Source: a bacterium (lineage in GTDB: Bacteria > Planctomycetota > Planctomycetia > Pirellulales > Pirellulaceae). From it: a stretch of 10,961 bases of DNA. The stretch is taken from NCBI GenBank assembly GCA_030432015.1, contig JAUIHJ010000224.1, positions 1-10,961 on the forward strand. The letters are read 5' to 3'. Under the pieces are notes generated by a model. It saw only the letters and a program-made list of their open reading frames with translations, was not told the origin of the DNA and ran no database searches. Positions 1 through 7,077 of the stretch are shown here, piece after piece (position 1 is the first letter of the stretch; every line of letters starts with the position of its first letter). The position numbers and the translations under genes were made by a program.

Positions 1-1
1 A

Positions 2-925
2 TTCCTGCCACTGACCATGCAGATCTTCACCCAGTGCCTGCTGGGAGCGGACCTTTCGCAACATTCACAACCCATCGGCGATGCGATGAAGGCATCGCTG
101 GACTTCATCGCGCACCGCACATTTTCGCTGGTGAATCTGCCGCTCTGGGTGCCGCTGCCCAGCCACCACCGGTTCCGCGCCGCGATTCGAACGATCAAGG
201 ACATCGTCGCCGCGGCCATTGTCCGCCAGCAGCGCGACACCGCCTCCGGCAGCCCGTTGTTACAGGCCTTGCTGGCGACCGACGGGGCCGGTGCCAAGTT
301 GCCCGCCAGCCAGGTTCAAGCCGAAGTGCTCAACATCTTTTTCGCCGGATATGAAACGACGTCCCTGGCGTTGACGTGGGCCCTGTATCTCTTGGCCGAG
401 CACCCAGCCGTCATGGACCAGGTCGTGGCGGAGGGCAATGCGGTCCTTGGCGCGGGTCCGCCGACGGTCGACCAACTAGCGCGTCTGCCGATGACGCGTG
501 CCGTCTTCCAGGAGACGATCCGGCTTTATCCTCCCGCTTGGATCGTCGCGCGTGAGGCCGTGGAAGACGATCTGATCGCCGGATTCGCGGTGCCTCGCGG
601 TACGATTGTCTTGAATTGCCCCTATATCACGCACCGCCACCCCGAATACTGGGACGACCCCGACGCGTTCCGCCCGCAGCGGTTCATGACCGGCGAACCG
701 CCGACACATCATCCGTTGGCGTACGTCCCCTTCGGTGCCGGGCAGCGCGTCTGTCTCGGCGAACACTTCGCCATGACCGAAGCGACGTTGGTATTGGCGC
801 TGCTGTGCCGCCAGTTCCGTTTCGAACGCGTCGGCAGCGAACCCGTCGTCCCAGTGGGCATGGGCACGCTCTATCCGCAGGCTCCGATCTATCTGCGGTT
901 GCATCGTCGCCACGCAGGTCGTTGA
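2..925 (+). CDS. Cytochrome P450, C-terminal part (5' end outside window)
   Basis: This is a heme-thiolate monooxygenase missing its N-terminal third. The frame is open from base 2, and the first Met (17-19) is internal, so the real start lies upstream. About 307 residues are present against roughly 440-460 for a full P450. Numbering from Met 17, the landmarks come in order: I-helix oxygen-activation motif AGYETTS (110-116), K-helix ExxR as ETIR (166-169), the PERF-like FRPQRF (218-223) and heme loop FGAGQRVCLG (239-248), whose Cys246 (bases 752-754) is the axial thiolate ligand. All catalytic landmarks are intact, so the visible part looks functional. No redox partner is visible, so electrons presumably come from a ferredoxin or reductase encoded elsewhere. 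Substrate and CYP family cannot be told. The stop is 6 bp from the stop of the convergent RND gene, so the two are not an operon. Confidence 0.93.
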   Translation, partial: FLPLTMQIFTQCLLGADLSQHSQPIGDAMKASLDFIAHRTFSLVNLPLWVPLPSHHRFRAAIRTIKDIVAAAIVRQQRDTASGSPLLQALLATDGAGAKLPASQVQAEVLNIFFAGYETTSLALTWALYLLAEHPAVMDQVVAEGNAVLGAGPPTVDQLARLPMTRAVFQETIRLYPPAWIVAREAVEDDLIAGFAVPRGTIVLNCPYITHRHPEYWDDPDAFRPQRFMTGEPPTHHPLAYVPFGAGQRVCLGEHFAMTEATLVLALLCRQFRFERVGSEPVVPVGMGTLYPQAPIYLRLHRRHAGR

Positions 926-931
926 GCTCGC

Positions 932-3202
932 CTAGCGAACTTCATCCCGTGACGCGCAGCATTGTAACAGGGCTGGCAGGATCAGCAGGTCCGCGACCAG
1001 TGCCGCGCCCATTGCCGTGCACGTCAGTCCCGCAAACAGACGCAGGGCCGGCACGGAACTCAGCGCGATCACCGCGAAGCCGCTGGTCAAGATTGCCGAC
1101 GTGGCGATCAGCACGAAGCCGACCGAGGCGTAGGTTCGTAAGATCGCCTGCCCGACCGGCCATCCCCCTTGCCGCTCGCGGCGAAAGCGCATCAGGAAAT
1201 GGATCGTATCATCGACGGCGATCCCCAGGCACAGGCTGAATGTGACCACGCTTGTCAATTGCAGCGAATAGCCGCAGACTTGCAGCAGCGCGGTGTTGGC
1301 CAACAGCGGCAACATATTTGGAATGATGCTCAACAGGCCAATCATCAGTGACCGAAACACCAGCGTCAGGACCACCACAATGACGATCGCCGCCAGGGCC
1401 AGGCTGCGGGCCAGGTCGAGGATGATTTGCCGCAGGTTGCGGCCCGCCACGACGGTGCGGCCGGTTAACGTGACGCGATAGCCGGGATGGCGTACCTCGA
1501 ACTTCGCCAGGTCCGCCTCCAGTCGTTGCCAGGTGGGTTGGAGTGCCGCCGCCCCCACGTCGGGCACGCGCGCGGAAATCAGCAGCTTTCGCAGTTCGCG
1601 TTGCACCAGCCGCGCGCGAACTTCGGCAGGAAAGCGGGCGAGAAAACGTTCGACTTCGGCGACGGCATGTTGGCCTGGCATCAACTGCAGGACGCTGAGG
1701 ATGGAAAGAGGGCGGCTGATCTGCTGATTGTCCTCCAAAATCTTGTGCAGCTCGTCGAGAGCGGCCAACCCGTCAGCGGTCAGAAAGTCGGTGCCTTCGG
1801 GCCATTGGACCACGACAAACACGGGCAGCGAACCTCCGATGGCGCGGTCGCATTGCTGAAGCGTTTGAATCGTCTCGCTTGCATCGGGAATCGCTTCGGT
1901 CGAGCGAACATCGGGGGTCAGCCGACCAGGAAGCGGCGCACAGGCCGCGATGACCAGGCCGGTCGCGACAATTCGCAACCGCGGAAAACGCAGTAATCGG
2001 GCGAGCCGGCGAATCGACGGCGTACGGCTGACCGTCGAGCCGGTGCGTTGTACATGCCGTCCCGGCACTGCTGCGGGGCGCGCCGCGACCAGGAATCGTC
2101 CCCACGGCGAACTCGCCAGCAGCGGGATCAACACAATTACCGCGACAAAGCTAAGTGCCGTGCCGCAGGCGCACACCCAACCGAACTCGCGAATGCTGAC
2201 CGTGCTGCTGAGGCCCAGCGACCCAAATCCAATGGCTGTAGTCAGCGATGTGAGAAAGCAGGCCGGCCCCAGACGGATCGCCGCGGCAGTCGCGGCCTGC
2301 GGACGCGAACGGCCGCCCGCCAGACTGGCGCGGATGTCGACCACCAGGTGCAGTGCGTCGGTGAATCCGACCACCAAGACCAAGGTCGGCAGCAACATGT
2401 TGAACCCGTTGATTTCGACGCCCAGCCATCCCATCAAGCCGAGTGCCCAGAACGTGCCGGCCGCCGGAGCCGCGGTGGCCAGCACCACGGCAGCAACTTG
2501 GCGAAACACCAGCCAGGAAATAATACTGGAGAGCAGCAGCGCCAACAGGCTGAACTTCAACTGCTCGCGCTGCACCGACACCAGGCTATCGAGACGCACG
2601 ATGGGCATGCCACTGATCGACGCGCGCAGCGGGGATTCCGTATTAAACCGGTCAGCCACCTCGCGTATTTCTGCAACCACCGGCGCCATCGCTTGAATTG
2701 TCGGCCAGTGACCATCGAGCTGCACCAGCACCAGTGCGGTGTCGTTGTGCATCGACAGGAAGTGGCCGCCAACCAATGGATGATCGCGGGCATCTTGCTT
2801 GATCTTTTCGTAGCGGCTGGGAGGCAATCGACTATATGGGATCAGCGGGATCGCGCGACTGCCGGCGCGCCGTGTGTCCGCCATGCTAAAGACTGCGGTG
2901 ACTCCGTCGATTTGGCGGAGTCGATCGATCAACGCGCGGAAACTGCTGAGGCCTTCGTGCGAAAAGAGGCGCTCGCCAGCGACCAGCACCAGCAGTTCGT
3001 CGTCGAACGAACCAAACTCCGCCTCCAGGCGTTCCAGTTCGGCAAAATCCTCGTTGTGCTGCCGGTACAGGTTCTGGGGATCGTCTTCAAAGTTTAGCTG
3101 AGCGATCCCCGCCGCAGCGACGACCGAAACGAGGGCCACCGCCAACCACAGGTGCGGTCGGTAGTCGAAGAAGAGACGGGTGACGAGGCGCGGTGGCGGC
3201 AT
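932..3202 (-). CDS. RND-superfamily exporter, MMPL/COG1033-like
   Basis: This is a predicted inner-membrane proton-driven exporter of lipids or other hydrophobic compounds. At 756 residues it shows the duplicated RND plan: TM1 (about 18-36), a large extracytoplasmic loop (37-215), a TM2-TM6 bundle (about 217-361), a cytoplasmic linker, a short TM7 (about 411-424), a second large loop (425-597) and a TM8-TM12 bundle (about 600-745). The TM4 motif GFTDALHLV (279-287) and its counterpart GIAVDDTIHF (660-669) hold the acidic residues expected for proton relay; the second half has the DD pair. I chose ATG 3202 because TM1 then begins about 17 residues in. An upstream in-frame TTG at 3304 would give 790 residues but overlaps purU by 56 bp. 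The gene follows purU by 46 bp and is probably cotranscribed with it. Substrate unknown. No adjacent membrane-fusion or outer-membrane partner is visible, as is usual for the MMPL type. Confidence 0.88.
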   Translation of the reverse strand: MPPPRLVTRLFFDYRPHLWLAVALVSVVAAAGIAQLNFEDDPQNLYRQHNEDFAELERLEAEFGSFDDELLVLVAGERLFSHEGLSSFRALIDRLRQIDGVTAVFSMADTRRAGSRAIPLIPYSRLPPSRYEKIKQDARDHPLVGGHFLSMHNDTALVLVQLDGHWPTIQAMAPVVAEIREVADRFNTESPLRASISGMPIVRLDSLVSVQREQLKFSLLALLLSSIISWLVFRQVAAVVLATAAPAAGTFWALGLMGWLGVEINGFNMLLPTLVLVVGFTDALHLVVDIRASLAGGRSRPQAATAAAIRLGPACFLTSLTTAIGFGSLGLSSTVSIREFGWVCACGTALSFVAVIVLIPLLASSPWGRFLVAARPAAVPGRHVQRTGSTVSRTPSIRRLARLLRFPRLRIVATGLVIAACAPLPGRLTPDVRSTEAIPDASETIQTLQQCDRAIGGSLPVFVVVQWPEGTDFLTADGLAALDELHKILEDNQQISRPLSILSVLQLMPGQHAVAEVERFLARFPAEVRARLVQRELRKLLISARVPDVGAAALQPTWQRLEADLAKFEVRHPGYRVTLTGRTVVAGRNLRQIILDLARSLALAAIVIVVVLTLVFRSLMIGLLSIIPNMLPLLANTALLQVCGYSLQLTSVVTFSLCLGIAVDDTIHFLMRFRRERQGGWPVGQAILRTYASVGFVLIATSAILTSGFAVIALSSVPALRLFAGLTCTAMGAALVADLLILPALLQCCASRDEVR

Positions 3203-3248
3203 GCGAATGAGCCGGAATGAAGGCGACGAGAAATCATCCGAAGTCGCC

Positions 3249-4106
3249 TCATTCCTTTCGCGCTGCGACGCGATGGAATCGTAGCTGGACTTCGCGATCG
3301 ACAACGCGGCGCACCCCTTCCACCAGGCAACGCGGTTCGTTGTCTTGCTGCCCCAGCCGCATCACCTCTTCAAGCTGCGGTCCGGGTGGCACGGTAAACG
3401 TCGATTGGTGAATGATCTGATTCCCCGCGTCGAGTTCAGGGACAATGAAATGGCAGGTCGCACCATAGGTCAGCATTCGGCTGGCGAATGCATCATGATA
3501 GGGTCGCAGGCCCGGAAAGCTGGGGAGCAGTCCATGATGGAGGTTGATGATCCGCCCGCCGGCATACTTCCAGCAGGCTCCCGCGGAAAGCACACGCATG
3601 TAGCGGGCCAGGATGACATAGTCCACGTCGTATTGGTCGAAGACGCCGACCAACTCTTCGTCATCAACCGCACCACGCTCGTCACCAATCATGTGCCAGT
3701 CGATGCCAAACTGCTCGGCGAGCCCTCGGCATGCGCCGCGATTGCCGACCATGACGGCGGGCTCGGCCTTGATCTGCCCGTCGCGGATGGCGCGCAGCAG
3801 GGCCAGCGGCGGCTCCTGCCGATACGTTACGCAAATCGCCAAACGGGGCCGCCCGGCACGCTCGTCGGGTGACCAGACACGAATCGACAAGTTCTTGAGC
3901 GCACCAATTTCCGTCATCGCGGCGCGGAGCCGGTCGAGTTGTGCGGTGGGGAATTCGATTCGCAGCAGCATGGCGAAAAGATTCTCGTCGTCATGATCAT
4001 ACATCTGGACTTCGGCAATATTTGCACCTTCGCCGGTCACATAATGGATGATCGGATCAACCAGCCGAACGTTGTCCGGCCCAACAGCGGTGATAATGAT
4101 TTGCAT
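3249..4106 (-). CDS. purU: Formyltetrahydrofolate deformylase
   Basis: PurU hydrolyses 10-formyl-tetrahydrofolate to tetrahydrofolate and formate in the cytoplasm. It balances the one-carbon pool and supplies formate for PurT-dependent purine synthesis in organisms that have PurT. The 285-residue length is normal. An ACT-type regulatory domain occupies residues 1 to about 80 and opens with MQIIITAVGPDNVRLVD. A formyltransferase-fold domain follows, from about 88 to 280. Its family marks are DYVILARYMRVLS (162-174), GRIINLHHGLLPSF (184-197) and ELDAGNQIIHQ (224-234). They supply Asn188, His190 and Asp226, the catalytic triad of the PurN/PurU fold. The ACT domain separates it from PurN. It starts at ATG 4106 with no clear Shine-Dalgarno site. 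A candidate promoter lies at 4160-4188, and the RND exporter gene follows downstream. Confidence 0.94.
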   Translation of the reverse strand: MQIIITAVGPDNVRLVDPIIHYVTGEGANIAEVQMYDHDDENLFAMLLRIEFPTAQLDRLRAAMTEIGALKNLSIRVWSPDERAGRPRLAICVTYRQEPPLALLRAIRDGQIKAEPAVMVGNRGACRGLAEQFGIDWHMIGDERGAVDDEELVGVFDQYDVDYVILARYMRVLSAGACWKYAGGRIINLHHGLLPSFPGLRPYHDAFASRMLTYGATCHFIVPELDAGNQIIHQSTFTVPPGPQLEEVMRLGQQDNEPRCLVEGVRRVVDREVQLRFHRVAARKE

Positions 4107-4159
4107 GGTGTCAACCGAGGAGTATCGTGTCAGCCAGGAAAAACGGAGGCAGCAAGCGA

Positions 4160-4188
4160 AGTATAAAGCCAGCCCGGGAACGTGCCAG
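4160..4188 (-). promoter_or_regulatory. Candidate sigma-70-like promoter for purU
   Basis: Read on the minus strand, CTGGCA (4183-4188) and TATACT (4160-4165) are separated by 17 bp. They match the TTGACA and TATAAT consensus at four and five of six positions. Transcription would begin near 4153, about 46 bases before the purU ATG. The spacer contains one copy of a 13-bp direct repeat, so a repressor site overlapping the promoter is possible. This is predicted from spacing and sequence only. Confidence 0.4.
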
Positions 4189-4215
4189 TCGGCAGTGAAT
4201 TTGCCAGCCCGGGAA
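4168..4215. repeat. Pair of 13-bp direct repeats upstream of purU
   Basis: The exact 13-mer GCCAGCCCGGGAA occurs at 4168-4180 and 4203-4215, with starts 35 bp apart. It contains the palindromic core CCCGGG. The first copy lies inside the spacer of the candidate purU promoter and the second just upstream of its -35 box. That layout would suit an operator bound by a regulator, but this is inference. Two copies in GC-rich DNA could also be a chance or dispersed repeat. Confidence 0.45.
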
Positions 4216-4417
4216 GGATGGCCATGCGCAACGCCACCACCTCAGCGCCGCATCAAAGCTAGCGCACACAAGAGATGGTATCGGCCTGGCGGGGGCGTCG
4301 GCATTGAGCGAATTACGTGCTGGCGAAATCTAGGGCCGATTGAAGCGGCCGTGATCACCCCCGGCGACCTGACAGACTGCTGTTCATTTGTGAGGTGGTT
4401 TGATAACTTGTGTCCAA

Positions 4418-4447
4418 CCTGGTACGGACCGGTTGAGTCCGTCCAGG
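4418..4447 (+). other. Strong hairpin in the probable hisS-operon leader
   Basis: Left arm CCTGG-T-ACGGAC (4418-4429) pairs with GTCCGTCCAGG (4437-4447) around a 7-base loop (4430-4436). That makes 11 base pairs with one bulged T at 4423. It lies 61 bases before the ATG of the CxxCxxxCC gene. There is no U-run after it, so it is not a standard intrinsic terminator. It could be a leader RNA element or a protein-binding inverted repeat. Confidence 0.5.
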
Positions 4448-4508
4448 ATGCCCGCTTCGAGCGAACGAGCCCTGTCGCCGATCGAGTCTTGCCCGGAGAA
4501 CCGCTGGA

Positions 4509-4958
4509 ATGTCAATTGCCACCCCCAAGAAGTCCAGGAACGATCTTGAACCTGGAGAGGTGTTGTGCGACCACTGCACGGCCAAATGCTGCCGGTATTT
4601 CGCCCTGCCGATCGATACGCCCACGAAGGCACGCGATTTTGACTTCATTCGCTGGTACTTGCTTCATGAGAGTGCCTCCGTTTTCACCGAGGACGATAGT
4701 TGGTACATCCTGGTCCACACAAAATGTCGACATTTGCAGGACAATCACCTGTGTGGAATCTATGAGACGCGGCCCCAGATCTGCCGCGAGTACACGACGG
4801 ATAATTGCGAGTACGAGGACGATTGGGTCTACGATCGCTACTTCGAGACACCCGAGCAGGTCGAAGAGTATGCCGAAGCGGTGCTTCCCAAGCGGCGTGG
4901 CAAGTCGATTCGCAGCAAGCAACCGCCCCGCATCCCCCCGCTGCCCGTGCTAGCCTGA
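4509..4958 (+). CDS. CxxCxxCC (YkgJ/UPF0153-like) metal-cluster-binding family protein
   Basis: This small cytoplasmic protein of 149 residues belongs to the family Pfam calls a putative zinc- or iron-chelating domain. The biochemical role of the family is not settled. The signature is Cys20-x2-Cys23-x3-Cys27-Cys28 near the N-terminus. Cys73, Cys82 and Cys92 follow in the contexts TKC, HLCGIYETRPQIC and REY. The phrase CGIYETRPQICREY closely fits the family's usual C.iYe.RP..CR. An extra Cys is at 100. The C-terminal 25 residues are basic and Pro-rich, probably unstructured. ATG 4509 has a purine-rich stretch (GGAGA, 4495-4499) about 10 bases upstream. hisS starts 11 bp after its stop, so the two are very likely cotranscribed. 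Whether it assists tRNA or metal metabolism is unknown. Confidence 0.86.
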   Translation: MSIATPKKSRNDLEPGEVLCDHCTAKCCRYFALPIDTPTKARDFDFIRWYLLHESASVFTEDDSWYILVHTKCRHLQDNHLCGIYETRPQICREYTTDNCEYEDDWVYDRYFETPEQVEEYAEAVLPKRRGKSIRSKQPPRIPPLPVLA

Positions 4959-4969
4959 AACGACGTCGC

Positions 4970-6316
4970 ATGATCACACCACGCACACTCAAGGGTTTTC
5001 GAGACTACCTGCCCGAAGCGATGATCCCGCGCGAGCGGCTGATTGCCACGGCGCAACAGGTCTATCGGTCTTACGGCTTCGCTCCCATCGACACGCCGGC
5101 ACTCGAATATCTGGAAGTGCTGACCGGCAAAGGGAGTGAAGAAACGGACCGCCAGCTCTACCATTTTCAGGATCATGGCCAGCGCGACGTCGGCCTCCGC
5201 TTCGACCTGACCGTTCCGCTGGCCAGATTCGCCGCCCAGCATGTCCCCAAATTGGGGACGCCCTTCAAACGCTATCACATTGCCACCGTATGGCGGGGAG
5301 AGAACACGCAGCGGGGACGCTATCGCGAGTTCATGCAGTGCGACTTTGACACCATCGGGACCAAGTCGGTCGCTGCGGATATCGAGACCGGGCTGGTTAT
5401 CCATGACCTGATGCAGGCGGTCGGGTTTTCGAACTTTACCATCCGGGTCAACAACCGCGCGGTGCTCAACGGCCTGCTGGAAACATTGGCGTTACAGTCA
5501 AAATCCGTGGAAGTTCTGCGGGCGCTGGATAAGCTGGCCAAGATCGGCCGCGACAAGGTGATCGCGGAAATGGTGGCCACCGCGGGTGCGTCCCCGGAAC
5601 AGGCCGAGCAGGTGCTGCAATTCGCCGAATTGTCGGGGACGAACGCCGAGATTCTGACGCAATTGGAGCCCCTGGTCGGCGGCAGTGAGACCGGTGTGGA
5701 AGGGGTCGCGCGACTTCGAGATACGTTGGCCGGTATCGCCGCCGGTGGTGTGGCCGCGGAACGGATTCGTTTGGATGTCTCGATTGCCCGCGGCCTGGAC
5801 TACTACACCGGCGTGATCTTCGAGACCTTCCTGGATGAACTGCCCACGATCGGCAGCGTTTGCTCGGGCGGGCGGTACGATAACCTCGCTGGTCTGTTCA
5901 CGAAGCAGGAATTGCCAGGCATCGGAGCGTCGCTGGGGTTGGATCGACTGCTAGCCGCCATGGAAGAACTGGGCATGATCGAAGCCGTGCGGACGCCGGC
6001 GCCGGTGCTCGTCGTTTTCTTTGACAAGCACCGGCTGCACGACTACCTGAAGTTGGCCGGCATTGTTCGCGCAGCGGGGATCGGCGTCGAAGTCTATCCA
6101 GACCCTAAAAAGGTGGGACAGCAACTCAAGTATGCGAACAGCCGCGGCTTTACGCTCGCCTTGATCGCAGGAGAAAACGAGTTTGCGACCAACACCTGCC
6201 AGGTCAAGGACTTGCGGACAGGCACGAGCAGCGAGATTTCTCTGGCGGGGGGGGCGGCCGAACTGATTGCACAGGTTCGGCAATGTCTGGCCGGTGCGGG
6301 CCCAGGCGCCGCGTAA
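4970..6316 (+). CDS. hisS: Histidyl-tRNA synthetase
   Basis: HisRS is a class II aminoacyl-tRNA synthetase that charges tRNA-His with histidine in the cytoplasm. The chosen ATG 4970 gives 448 residues, near the usual 420-460, and the canonical opening MITPRTLKGFRDYLPE. A longer frame from TTG 4805 would overlap the preceding gene and adds no homologous sequence. Landmarks are the RFDLTVPLARF strand (77-87), motif 2 as RGRYREFMQCDFDTIG (115-130), histidine-binding RGLDYYTG (274-281), GSVCSGGRYDNLAGLF (295-310), motif 3 GIGASLGLDRL (317-327), and an anticodon-binding domain from about 345 to 440. Motif 2 resembles eukaryotic HisRS more than the E. coli type. The 11-bp gap to the gene before it suggests translation from one transcript, with a possible leader hairpin at 4418-4447. 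Confidence 0.96.
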   Translation: MITPRTLKGFRDYLPEAMIPRERLIATAQQVYRSYGFAPIDTPALEYLEVLTGKGSEETDRQLYHFQDHGQRDVGLRFDLTVPLARFAAQHVPKLGTPFKRYHIATVWRGENTQRGRYREFMQCDFDTIGTKSVAADIETGLVIHDLMQAVGFSNFTIRVNNRAVLNGLLETLALQSKSVEVLRALDKLAKIGRDKVIAEMVATAGASPEQAEQVLQFAELSGTNAEILTQLEPLVGGSETGVEGVARLRDTLAGIAAGGVAAERIRLDVSIARGLDYYTGVIFETFLDELPTIGSVCSGGRYDNLAGLFTKQELPGIGASLGLDRLLAAMEELGMIEAVRTPAPVLVVFFDKHRLHDYLKLAGIVRAAGIGVEVYPDPKKVGQQLKYANSRGFTLALIAGENEFATNTCQVKDLRTGTSSEISLAGGAAELIAQVRQCLAGAGPGAA

Positions 6317-6321
6317 TGCAC

Positions 6322-6360
6322 TGGGGCAATCGAGTGGGGCGATCGAGTGGGGCGATCGAG
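6322..6360. repeat. Three tandem copies of a 13-bp unit
   Basis: The unit TGGGGCGATCGAG is present at 6335-6347 and 6348-6360. A one-base variant, TGGGGCAATCGAG, precedes them at 6322-6334. A partial, degenerate continuation may follow (CCGGGGCC). The block starts 6 bp after the hisS stop. The 13-bp period is not a multiple of three and the block is non-coding. It could be slippage-prone micro-repeat DNA or a set of protein-binding sites. Confidence 0.8.
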
Positions 6361-6380
6361 CCGGGGCCACCCGGTTCGGG

Positions 6381-6399
6381 GCGGTCCGTTGTTGACCGC
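6381..6399 (+). other. Short inverted repeat after hisS
   Basis: GCGGTC (6381-6386) and GACCGC (6394-6399) form a perfect 6-bp stem with a 7-base loop. No T-run follows, so it is a weak candidate for a terminator of the hisS transcript. It may be chance in GC-rich sequence. Confidence 0.25.
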
Positions 6400-6478
6400 G
6401 CCAGGTGACAAGCAAGCAGCACACATCGATTAACTCGATTGGCTATCTCACCTTACGCCCACCGGAGTGATGGGTTCA

Positions 6479-6508
6479 TTGACACCTCGCAGCTTCGGCC
6501 GATACAAT
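6479..6508 (+). promoter_or_regulatory. Near-consensus sigma-70-like promoter of trxA
   Basis: TTGACA (6479-6484) is a perfect -35 box. TACAAT (6503-6508) matches TATAAT at five of six positions, and the spacer is 18 bp. Transcription would begin near 6515, about 47 bases before the trxA ATG. This makes trxA a strongly and separately transcribed gene rather than the tail of the hisS operon. Confidence 0.72.
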
Positions 6509-6546
6509 TCTGACGCCTCAAAATTGGCATATGATCGTTCATCAAC

Positions 6547-6553
6547 GGAGGAG
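6547..6553 (+). promoter_or_regulatory. Strong ribosome binding site of trxA
   Basis: GGAGGAG lies 8 bases before ATG 6562. It is the best Shine-Dalgarno sequence in the window and fixes the trxA start. Several other genes here lack any clear one. Confidence 0.85.
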
Positions 6554-6561
6554 CCCGAAGA

Positions 6562-6894
6562 ATGGCTGGTGCAAACGTTTCCGAGTTAACCGAAGAAAAT
6601 TTCGAAGGTCAAGTCCTTCAGTCGGACCAGCCGGTCTTGGTCGATTTCTGGGCGCCCTGGTGCGGTCCCTGCCGGGCGATCGCTCCGATGATCGACGAGC
6701 TGGCGGACGAAAATGCCGGATCGGCCGTCATCGCCAAGGTGAACATCGACGATTCGCCCGGTGTTTCGCAAAAATACGGCGTTGATGTGATCCCGACCCT
6801 GCTGCTTTTCAAGGGTGGCGAGGTGGTCGAGCGGTTCAGTGGCGCTCAGCCCAAGGCCCGCCTGCAAGAAGCGATCGACTCTTCCAAAGCGTAG
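6562..6894 (+). CDS. trxA: Thioredoxin
   Basis: This is a cytoplasmic thiol-disulfide oxidoreductase, reduced by thioredoxin reductase, that supplies electrons to enzymes such as ribonucleotide reductase and repairs oxidised protein thiols. The 110 residues are a single thioredoxin fold. The redox motif WCGPC is at 33-37 (Cys34, Cys37), inside the family phrase VDFWAPWCGPC. The conserved cis-proline is Pro78 in VIPT, followed by LLLFKGGE. There is no signal peptide or membrane segment, so it is the soluble type. It has its own strong promoter and ribosome binding site. The stop TAG is followed at once by an in-frame TGA, giving tandem stops. The gene runs convergently into ptsI, 183 bp away. 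Confidence 0.97.
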   Translation: MAGANVSELTEENFEGQVLQSDQPVLVDFWAPWCGPCRAIAPMIDELADENAGSAVIAKVNIDDSPGVSQKYGVDVIPTLLLFKGGEVVERFSGAQPKARLQEAIDSSKA

Positions 6895-6945
6895 TGAAAC
6901 GACGCCGCCATGAGGCATCCGCCGGTCGGCCTGGAAGTCGTGATT

Positions 6946-6978
6946 CCAGCCGCCAGCGGCGATTGGCGGCCTCGCTGG
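6946..6978. terminator. Possible bidirectional terminator hairpin between trxA and ptsI
   Basis: GCCGCCA (6949-6955) and TGGCGGC (6964-6970) form a perfect 7-bp stem with an 8-base loop. An alternative pairing extends the fold with CCAGC (6946-6950) and GCTGG (6974-6978). It sits between two convergent genes, where transcription from both sides must stop. There is no T-run on either strand, so it is not a classical intrinsic terminator. Confidence 0.35.
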
Positions 6979-7077
6979 GTACCTCCGGCGTCGCTGGTAT
7001 GCTGCAGAGATTGCTGCCTATCGGCGCGCCGTGGTGATCCAGTTTGTCATTTTGAACCGCAGGCGTCGATCTGGTGC

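Larger units (their letters stand above)
4107..4508. other. 402-bp divergent intergenic region
   Basis: This lies between the divergent purU and CxxCxxxCC-protein genes. It holds the candidate purU promoter (4160-4188), the 13-bp direct repeats (4168-4215) and a strong inverted repeat (4418-4447). For the rightward genes the best promoter guess is TTGATA (4400-4405), 17 bp, then TACGGA (4423-4428), whose -10 box is poor. Open frames run through the region, but they resemble no protein and extend out of frame into the neighbours. No tRNA or recognisable riboswitch was seen. Confidence 0.6.

Noticed and set aside
2048..3097. A 349-residue plus-strand open frame opposite the RND gene.
   Set aside because: It is antisense to a clear transporter with matching membrane topology. 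Its Gln/Arg/His-rich product is typical of a GC-rich shadow frame.
3203..3304. N-terminal extension of the RND protein starting at TTG 3304.
   Set aside because: It would overlap purU by 56 bp, uses a weak start codon, and adds a polar stretch before the normal membrane-proximal opening at ATG 3202.
4048..4953. A 301-residue open frame spanning the divergent gap and the CxxCxxxCC gene.
   Set aside because: It is a shadow frame with Arg/Ser/Pro-rich composition and no recognisable domain. The overlapping frame has clear conserved Cys motifs.
4805..4969. N-terminal extension of HisRS starting at TTG 4805.
   Set aside because: It lies inside the CxxCxxxCC gene in another frame and has Arg-rich shadow composition. 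The family's usual start sequence begins at ATG 4970.
6322..6360. The tandem repeats after hisS as a CRISPR array or iteron origin.
   Set aside because: The units are contiguous with no spacers, there are only three copies, and no cas or replication-initiator gene is near.
6381..6399. The stem after hisS as an intrinsic terminator.
   Set aside because: The stem is only 6 bp and no T-run follows, so it is kept only as a weak inverted repeat.
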